NCBI GenBank assembly: GCA_965262455.1
Contig: CBDHFH010000003.1
Span: forward strand, 372,001 to 436,000
Length of the DNA stretch: 64,000 bases
Source of the DNA: UBA1858 sp965262455
GTDB taxonomy: Bacteria > Pseudomonadota > Gammaproteobacteria > UBA4575
Reading direction: 5' to 3'
The position numbers and the translations under genes were made by a program. Below the pieces are notes generated by a model, which did no database searches, was not told the DNA's origin, and saw only the letters and a program-made list of their open reading frames with translations. Each line of letters begins with the position of its first letter. Position 1 is the stretch's first letter. This document shows positions 7,945 to 16,308 of this stretch, piece by piece.

Positions 7945-7960
7945 TGGCATAGGCCTTGCT
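7945..7960 (+). promoter_or_regulatory. Second sigma-54 promoter, divergent from glnA
   Basis: TGGCAT-AGGCC-TTGCT has the full sigma-54 core: GG and GC separated by exactly 10 bases, a -24 element with one change from TGGCAC and a perfect -12 TTGC. The predicted start is near 7971. The first GGA hairpin of the proposed RNA begins at 7978, immediately after that start. This agreement between two independent signals is the main reason to trust both. Confidence 0.8.
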
Positions 7961-7970
7961 CTATCTATAT

Positions 7971-8176
7971 AAACACCTATATCTCCAGGACGAGCTATAA
8001 GTGTTAAAGCGTTCAGCATTTCTCAAGCTCAGGGAGGGCAGATTTGCAAAGGAGTGTAAATCTCGCGCAAGGACTTGAGATTTCAAGGAAGACCACGTTT
8101 CAGGAAGAAATCTGTCAAGACATGGATGTCTTGTGACAGACTCAGCATTGCAACATTTCTAACGTCGAAGTTTTTT
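7971..8176 (+). ncRNA. Predicted CsrB/RsmZ-like small RNA under sigma-54 control
   Basis: Seven GGA motifs lie at 7988, 8033, 8051, 8071, 8087, 8103 and 8124; the last six are 16-21 nt apart, the regular spacing typical of CsrA/RsmA-titrating RNAs. Several fall in hairpin loops. At 7978-7999 a stem holds the loop CAGGAC. At 8041-8062 an 8-bp stem GATTTGCA/TGTAAATC holds AAGGAG. At 8098-8110 TTTC/GAAA holds AGGAA. At 8111-8140 a long stem holds the hexaloop ATGGAT. The word ACATGGATGT there matches 9 of 10 bases of the SELEX CsrA consensus ACARGGAUGU. No open frame or ribosome-binding site fits. The 3' end is uncertain: a T6 run ends at 8176 but lacks a convincing GC-rich stem, so read-through into glyQ is possible. 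The fit to CsrA-binding RNAs is seen; titration of CsrA is inferred. Confidence 0.72.
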
Positions 8177-8264
8177 ATCTTCACGACAGTTTAATAAAAT
8201 AATCCTCGAATTCATTGAGGTTCGCGGTACAATCGCGCCTCGCACCCGATCAACACACGAGCCT

Positions 8265-9146
8265 GTGACCCAGTCAGTTAACTTCCAATCTTTAATTTTT
8301 ACGCTGCAGCAATTTTGGGCTGACCAAGACTGTGTATTGTTGCAACCGTTTGATAAAGAGATGGGCGCAGGTACTTTTCATCCTGGAACATTTTTACGTT
8401 CCATTGGACCTGAACCCTGGAAAGCCGCCTATGCGCAACCATGTCGCCGTCCCACTGATGGGCGTTATGGTGATAACCCAAATCGTTTACAGCATTACTA
8501 TCAATTTCAAGTTGTGCTCAAACCCTCACCTGACAACATTCAGGATTTATATTTACAGTCACTGCAACAGTTAGGCATAGATCCGCTTGAACACGATATA
8601 CGATTTGTCGAAGATAACTGGGAGTCACCGACATTAGGCGCATGGGGTCTTGGTTGGGAAGTATGGCTAAATGGCATGGAAGTCTCACAGTTTACTTATT
8701 TTCAACAAGTGGGGGGCCTAAACTGTAAACCTGTCACAGGCGAAATCACCTATGGCCTGGAACGTTTGGCCATGTATTTACAAGGCAAAGATGACATTTA
8801 TCAGCTCGACTGGAATTCACATATTAGTTACGGCGATGTGTTTCATCAAAATGAAGTTGAACAGTCCACTTATAACTTTGAATTTGCCGAGACAAATCAG
8901 CTTTTCAAGGAGTTTGACGCCAGCGAAACCGAATGTAATCGATTAGTCGAAAATAATTTACCGCTGCCTGCTTACGAGCAAGTGCTCAAAGCTTCACATT
9001 TGTTTAATTTATTAGATGCTCGCCAAGTTATTTCTGTGACAGAGCGACAACAATATATCTTGCGTATTCGAACACTTGCGAGACTTGTCGCGACTACATA
9101 TCTAGAATCACGAGAACAACTTGGTTTTCCATTACTCAATGATTGA
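8265..9146 (+). CDS. glyQ: Glycyl-tRNA synthetase alpha subunit
   Basis: This 293-residue catalytic subunit of the bacterial alpha2beta2 glycyl-tRNA synthetase charges tRNA-Gly. It shows the family N-terminus (FQSLIFTLQQFWADQDC), the segment GTFLRSIGPEPW, RPTDGRYGDNPNRLQHYYQFQV, and EDNWESPTLGAWGLGWEVWLNGME. The start is a GTG at 8265, which gives the usual family N-terminus; no strong Shine-Dalgarno sequence precedes it. A possible sigma-70 -10 (TACAAT, 8228-8233) lies 32 bases upstream with a poor -35. glyS follows after about 20 bases. Confidence 0.97.
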   Translation: MTQSVNFQSLIFTLQQFWADQDCVLLQPFDKEMGAGTFHPGTFLRSIGPEPWKAAYAQPCRRPTDGRYGDNPNRLQHYYQFQVVLKPSPDNIQDLYLQSLQQLGIDPLEHDIRFVEDNWESPTLGAWGLGWEVWLNGMEVSQFTYFQQVGGLNCKPVTGEITYGLERLAMYLQGKDDIYQLDWNSHISYGDVFHQNEVEQSTYNFEFAETNQLFKEFDASETECNRLVENNLPLPAYEQVLKASHLFNLLDARQVISVTERQQYILRIRTLARLVATTYLESREQLGFPLLND

Positions 9147-9166
9147 ATACACAATCACACCTGAAC

Positions 9167-11236
9167 ATGAGTACTGATACATTACTTTTTGAAATTGGCA
9201 CTGAAGAGCTTCCACCTACGGCAGCCAAAAAGCTGAGTGATACATTATCTGCCTATGTGGCTGAGCACATAGTGGAAGCCGGCTTTGACTATGGCATCAT
9301 CACGTCTTATGTCACACCAAGACGGCTGGCATTGAGTATTTCTGAGTGCAGCGCTCAGCAACCTGAACAACATATCGAACGTAAAGGCCCTGCAGTAAAG
9401 GCGGCTTATGATGCTGACGGGCAACCAAGCAAAGCGGCATTAGGCTTTGCCAAGTCTTGCGGCGTGGAAATGCAGGACTTAGATACACTTGAGACAGATA
9501 AAGGGGCCTGGCTGTATTTTAAATCTGTTGTTCCAGGTAAATCATTAACTGAATTACTACCAAAAATTATTCAGCAAGGTTTAAATAAACTGCCAATTCC
9601 GAGACCCATGCGATGGGGAAATAACGCAGCAGAGTTTGTTCGCCCAATTCATTGGATTGTGCTTATGTATGGCAGTGAAGTCATTGAGTGCACAATCAAA
9701 TCAGTTGTTGCTGCCAATATCACTTATGGCCACAGGTTTCACGCACCTGAAGCAATTAACCTCGCACATGCCAATGATTATGAGCAAGCACTGGGAAGCG
9801 CCCATGTCGTTGCCAATTACGATGTACGTAAAGATAAAATTATTGCCATGCTAAATGAGTGCGCCAATAATTATCATGCAAGGCTTGAATACAGTGATGC
9901 GTTATTAGAGGAAGTGACGAATTTAGTTGAGTGGCCGTGTGCAATCGTGGGTGAGTTTTCCCAGGATTTTCTGCAGATACCCCATGAAGCGCTGGTGGTG
10001 ACTATGCAAGAAGCACAACGCTATTTTCCCATGTTCTCTACGCAGGACAATTCGTTACTGAATTACTTTATTACCATAGCCAATATAGACAGCACCAACC
10101 CTGATACGATTAAACGCGGCAATGAGCGCGTTATTAAACCTCGCTTTAACGATGCTGAATTTTTTTGGCAGCGTGATAAAAACACCTCTTTGGTGAGTAG
10201 AAGTGAGCAGTTAAAGGGTATTTTATTTGAAAAACAACTCGGCTCTATATATGAGAAATCCCAACGAACCCAACAACTGGCAACATCACTTTGCCAACAA
10301 TTAAATATTGACGATGCGCATGCAGTACGTGCTGCACTACTATGCAAAGCAGACTTGCTCACCGACATGGTAAATGAGTTTCCTAAATTACAAGGCATAA
10401 TGGGCCGCTACTATGCGTTAAATGATAACGAGCCTGATGAAGTCGCGCTGGCGATAGAAGAGCATTACCAACCATTGCAATCAGGCAGCAAATTGCCTTC
10501 TTCAACGTGTGGCAAAGTTGTTGCCTTGTGTGATCGTATAGATACTTTAGTTGGCATTTTTGCTACTGGCAAAAAACCCAGCGGCGTGAAAGATCCGTAT
10601 GCTTTAAGACGCGCTGCACTTAGCATTGTACGTATTTGCATTGAAGGCAAACTGGACTTTAACTTAACCGAGTTACTGTCATGTGCCTGTCAATTATTAG
10701 CAACGAAATTAGATATCAGCCAAACCCAGCAAGAAGTGATGGCCTTCATCCTTGAGCGATTACGTGGATATTTCATTGAGCAAGGGATAGAACCAGATAC
10801 TTTTGAAGCAGTACGTGCAGTAAATCCATCTCATTTAGTCGATTTTGCAGAGCGTATCCGGGCCGTGCAACACTTTCGCACATTATCAGAAGCCGTTAGC
10901 TTGTCCGCAGGCAACAAACGCATTAGAAATATTCTAAAAAAATCCAGCAGCGATGCATTAGCAATCGACCAAACCTTATTTATAGAACAGGCAGAGTCAG
11001 CCTTATTTGAGCAAAGCACTCAAATGCTTAACGTTGTGAGACCAAAATTCGCGGCACGACAATATACTGAGGCGTTAACTGAACTCGCCAGCTTACGACC
11101 TGTGATTGATAAGTTTTTTGATGATGTGATGGTCATGGATGACAATGATTCTGTACGCAATAATCGCATTGCGTTACTTGCCAGCGTAAATGATCTATTT
11201 TCCTCGGTGGCAGATATCTCGCTGCTGCAAAGCTAA
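9167..11236 (+). CDS. glyS: Glycyl-tRNA synthetase beta subunit
   Basis: This 689-residue tRNA-recognition subunit pairs with GlyQ. The N-terminus TLLFEIGTEELPP is the family hallmark. IPRPMRWG and FVRPIHW (about residues 145-165), the HD-like core, GVKDPYALRRAALSIVRI (about 470-487) and the C-terminal anticodon-binding DALR-type helical domain are all present. An in-frame TTG at 9143 would add eight residues and overlap glyQ; the ATG at 9167 is chosen because it gives the standard N-terminus. The gene is co-directional with glyQ and with gmhB, 14 bases downstream. Confidence 0.97.
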   Translation: MSTDTLLFEIGTEELPPTAAKKLSDTLSAYVAEHIVEAGFDYGIITSYVTPRRLALSISECSAQQPEQHIERKGPAVKAAYDADGQPSKAALGFAKSCGVEMQDLDTLETDKGAWLYFKSVVPGKSLTELLPKIIQQGLNKLPIPRPMRWGNNAAEFVRPIHWIVLMYGSEVIECTIKSVVAANITYGHRFHAPEAINLAHANDYEQALGSAHVVANYDVRKDKIIAMLNECANNYHARLEYSDALLEEVTNLVEWPCAIVGEFSQDFLQIPHEALVVTMQEAQRYFPMFSTQDNSLLNYFITIANIDSTNPDTIKRGNERVIKPRFNDAEFFWQRDKNTSLVSRSEQLKGILFEKQLGSIYEKSQRTQQLATSLCQQLNIDDAHAVRAALLCKADLLTDMVNEFPKLQGIMGRYYALNDNEPDEVALAIEEHYQPLQSGSKLPSSTCGKVVALCDRIDTLVGIFATGKKPSGVKDPYALRRAALSIVRICIEGKLDFNLTELLSCACQLLATKLDISQTQQEVMAFILERLRGYFIEQGIEPDTFEAVRAVNPSHLVDFAERIRAVQHFRTLSEAVSLSAGNKRIRNILKKSSSDALAIDQTLFIEQAESALFEQSTQMLNVVRPKFAARQYTEALTELASLRPVIDKFFDDVMVMDDNDSVRNNRIALLASVNDLFSSVADISLLQS

Positions 11237-11250
11237 GTGCATCCATTTTC

Positions 11251-11793
11251 ATGCAAGCCGTAATTCTTGATCGCGATGGAGTGATTAATCATGATAGTCC
11301 TGATTACATAAAATCACCTGAGGAATGGCATGCAATTGAAGGTAGTCTCGAAGCGATTGCACGCTTAACTAAAGCAAATATCAAAGTGTTTATTGCCAGC
11401 AATCAGTCCGGTCTCGCTTATGGGTTATTTGATTACAACACGCTTTACGCCATGCATAAAAAATTGCAAACACAAACTGAAGCGCTGGGTGGGCATATTA
11501 GTGGATTTTTCTTTTGCCCTTTTTTGACTGGTCCTGATCGCAAACCGAATCCGGGTTTATTGGTTGATATTGCTCAACGCAGTCATATTGATTTACGTAC
11601 AACACCTTTTATCGGCGATGCCATGCGTGATGTTGAAGCCGCGATCGCCGTAGATGCGATTCCAATATTAGTACTCACAGGTAAAGGTGCATCGACATAT
11701 AATAGCGGTGAAGTCCCCGATCATGTGCAAGTGCACGATGATTTATATGACGCCGTAGACACATTGCTTAAACAGCATCACAAATGCGCTTAA
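11251..11793 (+). CDS. gmhB: HAD-superfamily histidinol-phosphate/heptose-bisphosphate phosphatase (GmhB-like)
   Basis: This 180-residue HAD-IIIA phosphatase is positioned like GmhB, which dephosphorylates D-glycero-D-manno-heptose 1,7-bisphosphate in LPS inner-core synthesis. Catalytic motifs are present: DRDGVIN (motif I), SNQSG (motif II), RKPNPG (motif III lysine) and GDAMRDVEAA (motif IV). The loop before motif III is short (FFFCPFLTGPDRKP) and has only one cysteine, lacking the C-x-H...C-x-C zinc knuckle of canonical GmhB. Context between glyS and plsC is the usual one for gmhB, but substrate specificity is therefore less certain. The stop overlaps the acyltransferase start. Confidence 0.82.
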   Translation: MQAVILDRDGVINHDSPDYIKSPEEWHAIEGSLEAIARLTKANIKVFIASNQSGLAYGLFDYNTLYAMHKKLQTQTEALGGHISGFFFCPFLTGPDRKPNPGLLVDIAQRSHIDLRTTPFIGDAMRDVEAAIAVDAIPILVLTGKGASTYNSGEVPDHVQVHDDLYDAVDTLLKQHHKCA

Positions 11794-12509
11794 TTCGCTC
11801 AGTCATATTTATGTTAGGCATGATTATTTCCACTTGTTTGTGGGTGATCCCTTCTATTGTGGCAAGATTATTTCCGTATAAATTTTGTTTCGCTATTGTT
11901 TCCAGCTGGTGCACATTCAATGTGCATTGGCTACGCATCACTTGTGGCATTCGCTATAAAATTACTGGTATTGAAAACATACCTGAGCAAGCATGCGTGA
12001 TTATGTCTAATCACCAATCCACTTGGGAAACTTTGGCTTACCCTTCAATTTTTCCTACCCTTACCTGGGTAATTAAACGCGAATTACTGTTCGTCCCACT
12101 GTTCGGTTGGGGCATAGCTTCAACTCAACCGATCGCCTTAAATCGTAAACAGGGTAAGAAAGCGTTTCAGCAGTTAATTAAAGATGGTAAGGATAAGCTT
12201 GCATTAGGTCGTTTCATTCTTATTTTTCCAGAAGGCACACGTACCCCTTACGAACAACAACGAGACCTCAAGATTGGTGGATTCGTACTAGCGAAAAAAG
12301 CCAAAACAAATATTTTACCGGTCGCTCATGATGCTGGACGACTGTGGCCACGGCAGAGTTTTATAAAAACACCTGGCACTATCCACTTACATATTGGCAA
12401 ACCGATTGCGACGCATGAACACAGTGCAGAAGAATTGCGTACTCACTATGCTGAGTGGCTAGCAGCGACACGTGACGACATTAAAAGTAAGCTATCTTCG
12501 GATGATTGA
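11784..12509 (+). CDS. 1-acyl-sn-glycerol-3-phosphate acyltransferase-like protein (PlsC family)
   Basis: This 241-residue inner-membrane acyltransferase starts with a hydrophobic N-terminal helix (about residues 5-30). The PlsC motifs appear in order: NHQSTWE (the HX4D-type motif in the NHQS-W-E form), the FGWGIAS region, FPEGTR (about residue 150), and LPVAHDAG. It is expected to acylate lysophosphatidate or a related lysophospholipid. The start overlaps the end of gmhB by 10 bases, indicating translational coupling in a glyQ-glyS-gmhB-plsC operon. Family members in this position are paralogues of plsC, so the exact acceptor is not certain. Confidence 0.88.
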   Translation: MRLIRSVIFMLGMIISTCLWVIPSIVARLFPYKFCFAIVSSWCTFNVHWLRITCGIRYKITGIENIPEQACVIMSNHQSTWETLAYPSIFPTLTWVIKRELLFVPLFGWGIASTQPIALNRKQGKKAFQQLIKDGKDKLALGRFILIFPEGTRTPYEQQRDLKIGGFVLAKKAKTNILPVAHDAGRLWPRQSFIKTPGTIHLHIGKPIATHEHSAEELRTHYAEWLAATRDDIKSKLSSDD

Positions 12510-12534
12510 GCCTAGCTAAACACCTACAGGTGCA

Positions 12535-13566
12535 TCAAGGGCTTGGATTCGGATTTGACTGATGGATATGTTCAATTTCTTGAATGATTTCTTCGCTTAG
12601 GGTCAGATTGATACTGTCTATATTTTCCTGTAGCTGATCTAAGTTAGTTGCACCAATAATATTACCCGCCACAAACGGACGCGTGTTGACATAAGCTAAC
12701 GCCAGTTGCGCTGGAGAAATGCCATGCTGTATTGCCAATTCAACATACTTGCATGTCGCCGCGACGGAGCGTTCATTACTGTAGCGAGTGTAATCTTTAA
12801 ATAATGTTAGGCGCGCATTTGCCAAGTCATTGCCTGATATATATTTTCCACTAAGCACACCAAAACCTAACGGTGAATAAGCTAACAAACTGACTTTTTC
12901 GCGTTGGGAAAATTCGGCTAAACCGACTTCATAAGTACGGTTGAGTAAACTGTAAGGGTTTTGGATGGAAGCGATACGTGGCCAATTATTTTGTTGCGCC
13001 AAGCTCAAGTATTGCATCACACCCCAGGGAGTCTCATTGGATATACCGATGTAACGAACTTTACCAGCAGCAACAAAGTCATTTAGTATCGCCAGCGTTT
13101 CTTCAATCGGAGTGGATTGCGTTGCATCAAATTCGTAACCGAGCTTACCAAAGAAGTTCGTTTTTCTAGCCGGCCAATGAATTTGATACAAGTCGATATA
13201 ATCTGTTTGCAGGCGTTGCAAACTTTCATGTAATGCCTGTTGCATTTGTTCACGCACTAGCTGCGCGCCACCCCGCAGATAATTCATCATGCCAGGTCCT
13301 GCCACTTTACTGGCAATAACAAGCGTGTCGCGACGTTTGTGTTTATTCAACCACGTGCCTATATATGTTTCAGTCAGCCCCTGTGTAGTCTGACGAGGTG
13401 GCACTGGGTACATCTCTGCAGTATCAATAAAATTGACGTCATGATCACAGGCAAAATCCAATTGCTGATGTGCTTCTGCTTCAGTATTTTGCTCACCAAA
13501 CGTCATCGTGCCCAAGCAGATTTTACTTACGTAAAGATCCGTGTTGCCTACATACGAATATTCCAT
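12535..13566 (-). CDS. tas: Aldo/keto reductase, Tas-like
   Basis: This 343-residue NADPH-dependent aldo/keto reductase is very close in sequence pattern to E. coli Tas. Seen are LGTMTFGEQN at the N-terminus, FIDTAEMYPVPPR with the catalytic Asp and Tyr, ASKVAGPG with the catalytic Lys, YIDLYQIHWP with the His, and the cofactor-binding SIQNPYSLLNR and LAYSPLGFG. Its physiological substrate is unknown. It is convergent with the acyltransferase gene, and no partner gene is evident. Length is normal. Confidence 0.9.
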   Translation of the reverse strand: MEYSYVGNTDLYVSKICLGTMTFGEQNTEAEAHQQLDFACDHDVNFIDTAEMYPVPPRQTTQGLTETYIGTWLNKHKRRDTLVIASKVAGPGMMNYLRGGAQLVREQMQQALHESLQRLQTDYIDLYQIHWPARKTNFFGKLGYEFDATQSTPIEETLAILNDFVAAGKVRYIGISNETPWGVMQYLSLAQQNNWPRIASIQNPYSLLNRTYEVGLAEFSQREKVSLLAYSPLGFGVLSGKYISGNDLANARLTLFKDYTRYSNERSVAATCKYVELAIQHGISPAQLALAYVNTRPFVAGNIIGATNLDQLQENIDSINLTLSEEIIQEIEHIHQSNPNPSP

Positions 13567-13691
13567 TTAACGCCTCGATTTATCAGTCATACAAAAAATA
13601 ACTCCTCTTCAGCAAAGAATAGCCTAAAGATCTTGCCTGACAAAACCATATAGCCGGATAGTTATGTTAGAATCCGCGCTCTAGAATTAAC

Positions 13692-13715
13692 CAGTCACTT
13701 ATTCAACAGTGACTG
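13692..13715 (+). promoter_or_regulatory. Stem-loop upstream of the SulP transporter gene
   Basis: CAGTCACT and AGTGACTG form a perfect 8-bp stem with an 8-nt loop (13700-13707), 75 bases upstream of the sulP start codon. There is no T-run, so it is not an ordinary terminator. It could be a leader element or a protein-binding dyad. Its function is unknown. Confidence 0.45.
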
Positions 13716-13790
13716 CATGGCCCTAAGCAGCCAAAATTCCGTATACGCTCTGAACAAGTTACAAGACTAAGTCGGTAAGAAGGATTTTCA

Positions 13791-15602
13791 TTGAACTTAT
13801 TAACCCTTATAACTCAAAGGCTAACTAAGCGTTTTCTCCCTTTTCGTAGTTGGATCTACGAACTAAAAGACCCAAAAGTATTAAAAGCCGATTTAATCGC
13901 AGGCGTCACTGTTGCATTGGTGTTAATTCCTCAGTCCATGGCTTATGCACAACTAGCCGGACTACCACCCTACTATGGTCTTTATGCATCTTTTTTACCG
14001 GTGATGATTGCGTCGTTAATGGGTTCATCAAGACAAGTTCATACCGGTCCGGTGGCTGTTGTGTCGTTACTGACCGCGGCAGCACTTGCACCATTTGCTT
14101 CGGCAGACCCTGCCCAATATGCCGCGTATGCGATTATGCTGGCCCTGATGGTAGGGGTATTCCAATTATCGCTCGGCTTGCTTCAACTGGGATTCTTTAT
14201 TGATTTTCTCTCCCACCCAGTCGTGGTGGGTTTCACCAATGGCGCAGCTATTATTATCGCCACCTCTCAGCTGGGGAAACTATTTGGTGTTACGGCGGAA
14301 CGTGCTGAACATCATTATGAAACAGTGTGGAGAATTATTGAGCAAGCAATGCAGCACACACATATGCCTACAGTAGCCTTCAGTGTTGGTGCACTGGCGC
14401 TGATGATATTACTCAAGAAATTTGCCCCTAAAGTACCGGGTGTTTTGGCTGCTGTGGCTATAACAACTCTGGCATCGTGGTTATTCAAATATGAAGAGGC
14501 TGGTGGCAAAGTGGTTGGTACAATTCCTCAAGGCTTACCTGCTTTTTCATTCCCAGATATTGATCTGCAAATTGCCACCATGCTGATCACTAATGCCATC
14601 GCGATTGGTTTAATTGGATTTACCGAAGCAATTTCTGTCGCTAAAGCCATTGCGGCACAAACACGCCAACGTTTAGATGCCAACCAAGGCCTGGTCGGTC
14701 AAGGACTGGCAAACATTACTTCCAGTCTGTTTCAAGGCTATGCCGTCTCGGGCTCTTTCTCACGCTCAGCAGTCAACTTAAGCGCTGGCGCAAAGACTGG
14801 CTTCGCCGCAATAGCTAGTGGTTTGCTAGTTATGCTGACATTGCTGTTTTTAACACCACTCCTTTATCACCTGCCCCAGCCAACGCTTGCGGCGGTAATT
14901 ATTCTTGCAGTATTCAATTTAATTAAATTCAAGCCAATTAAATATGCATGGCGCGTGCAGAAGCATGATGCCATTGTCGCCATGATCACTTTCATTTTGA
15001 CTCTGTTGTGGGCGCCACACTTAGAAAAAAGTATTTTAGTGGGCGTAGTGCTATCAATGGGTCTATATATGTATCGCACCATGCGTCCAAGAATTGCGGT
15101 TCTATCCATGCAAAGTGACGGGAGCCTGGGTGACGCAGAAGCCAATATCCTGCAGACCTGTCCCAAGATTTCCATTCTGCGTTTTGATGGCTCATTATTT
15201 TTTGCTAACACTGGTTACTTTGAAGAAAAAGTACTTGAACGAGTTGCTTCAAAACCAGAGTTAGAGTTCATTATTATTGACGCAGAAGGCATTAATGAGA
15301 TTGATGCAACCGGCGAAGAAATGCTCCATACATTAGCTGTCAGACTGCATGGCTTGGGTATTGAGTTTTTATTCTGTCGCACTAAGAAGCAAGTGATGGA
15401 TGTCTTTTTACGCACCGGCTTTGCCAGTGAAGCATGGATTGATCATTTCCATCACACTGAACAGCAGGCGATAGACTTTGCCTGGAACAGAATGAAGAGT
15501 TGTGAAAATGAGCGTTGCCCACTCTCTTCACATGAACACTGCCCGGCCCATGTAAGAACTCAAGCAGCAACAAGTGAAGTCGATAATAAAGACACTGTTT
15601 AA
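13791..15602 (+). CDS. SulP-family anion permease with STAS domain
   Basis: This 603-residue inner-membrane transporter belongs to the sulfate/bicarbonate SulP family. The N-terminal signature DLIAGVTVALVLIPQSMAYAQLAGLPPYYGLY (about residues 35-66) and PVAVVSLLTA precede roughly 11-12 hydrophobic segments to about residue 430. A cytoplasmic STAS domain follows (about 445-555, with IIIDAEGINEIDATGEE). The last 50 residues contain a Cys/His cluster (CENERC, HEHCPAH). The start is a TTG at 13791, supported by an AGAAGGA ribosome-binding sequence at 13777-13783. It could carry sulfate or bicarbonate; sequence alone does not decide. Confidence 0.92.
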   Translation: MNLLTLITQRLTKRFLPFRSWIYELKDPKVLKADLIAGVTVALVLIPQSMAYAQLAGLPPYYGLYASFLPVMIASLMGSSRQVHTGPVAVVSLLTAAALAPFASADPAQYAAYAIMLALMVGVFQLSLGLLQLGFFIDFLSHPVVVGFTNGAAIIIATSQLGKLFGVTAERAEHHYETVWRIIEQAMQHTHMPTVAFSVGALALMILLKKFAPKVPGVLAAVAITTLASWLFKYEEAGGKVVGTIPQGLPAFSFPDIDLQIATMLITNAIAIGLIGFTEAISVAKAIAAQTRQRLDANQGLVGQGLANITSSLFQGYAVSGSFSRSAVNLSAGAKTGFAAIASGLLVMLTLLFLTPLLYHLPQPTLAAVIILAVFNLIKFKPIKYAWRVQKHDAIVAMITFILTLLWAPHLEKSILVGVVLSMGLYMYRTMRPRIAVLSMQSDGSLGDAEANILQTCPKISILRFDGSLFFANTGYFEEKVLERVASKPELEFIIIDAEGINEIDATGEEMLHTLAVRLHGLGIEFLFCRTKKQVMDVFLRTGFASEAWIDHFHHTEQQAIDFAWNRMKSCENERCPLSSHEHCPAHVRTQAATSEVDNKDTV

Positions 15603-15603
15603 T

Positions 15604-16308
15604 TTAGGCATTCTCTGCTTTGTTTAGCTGGTATAGCAAATCTGACACCTGATGACCTTTTCTCAATCCACGTTGTTCAAAGCGTGTATGAGGACGTTCT
15701 ATGTTAAGTGGGTTGCTAACAGTATTTAAACGTCGAAAGCTTTTCACTCTCGCCAGTTGAATGACCATAAACTTAACATACGGTTGCCAATCACTGGCTA
15801 AATGCAGTATGGCTTGATCGCACATTGCCCGACTTAATGCAGTTAGAAAGTTTTCTTGTACAAGCCTGCGTTTATGATGCCGTGTTTTCGGCCACGGGTC
15901 TGGGAACCACACCATCACACCGGAAAATATATTGGCCGGCAGACAAACTTTTAATAGCTGCATAACATCCTGATTAATTAGTCGCACATTATTTATTTCA
16001 TGTTGATCAAGCTTTATCAGCAGCGAACCTATCCCTGGTCGATATACCTCTACACCAATAAAATTAATATCAGGGCGTTGCTGCGCTAATGAAAGTAATG
16101 AGTCACCACTACCAAAACCGACATCGAGTAGCAGGGGTTTGGTCGTGGCAAAGTAATCATCAGGATTAACAACTGTTAATTCATGAGTATCGATACCATA
16201 TTTTGGCCACAGGTGTTTGAACGCTTTTTTTTGCCCTTCAGTAAAACGACCTTCACGAATAACAAAGCTGCGATTGGTCCTTAAAGGGGGTGAAACTTCT
16301 TTATTCAA
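15604..16308 (-). CDS. trmB: tRNA (guanine(46)-N7)-methyltransferase
   Basis: This 234-residue SAM-dependent methyltransferase forms m7G46 in the variable loop of tRNAs. Motif I DVGFGSGDSLL, the following FIGVEVYRPGIGSLL, and the family signature VWFPDPWPKTRHHKRRLVQ are clear. The start codon overlaps the thiG stop by four bases (ATGA), so it is translationally coupled to thiG, a common arrangement in gammaproteobacteria. It converges on the SulP gene with a single base between stop codons. Confidence 0.96.
   Translation of the reverse strand: MNKEVSPPLRTNRSFVIREGRFTEGQKKAFKHLWPKYGIDTHELTVVNPDDYFATTKPLLLDVGFGSGDSLLSLAQQRPDINFIGVEVYRPGIGSLLIKLDQHEINNVRLINQDVMQLLKVCLPANIFSGVMVWFPDPWPKTRHHKRRLVQENFLTALSRAMCDQAILHLASDWQPYVKFMVIQLARVKSFRRLNTVSNPLNIERPHTRFEQRGLRKGHQVSDLLYQLNKAENA

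Noticed and set aside
8161..8190. The T6 run at 8171-8176 as a clean intrinsic terminator of the GGA RNA
   Set aside because: The bases before it form no GC-rich stem; the visible GTCGAAG/CTTCACGAC pairing has the T-run in its loop. The 3' end is therefore left uncertain.
8190..8264. A T-box or glycine riboswitch in front of glyQ
   Set aside because: No T-box sequence or tandem glycine aptamer signature was found; the interval has only a short CCTC/GAGG stem and a TACAAT.
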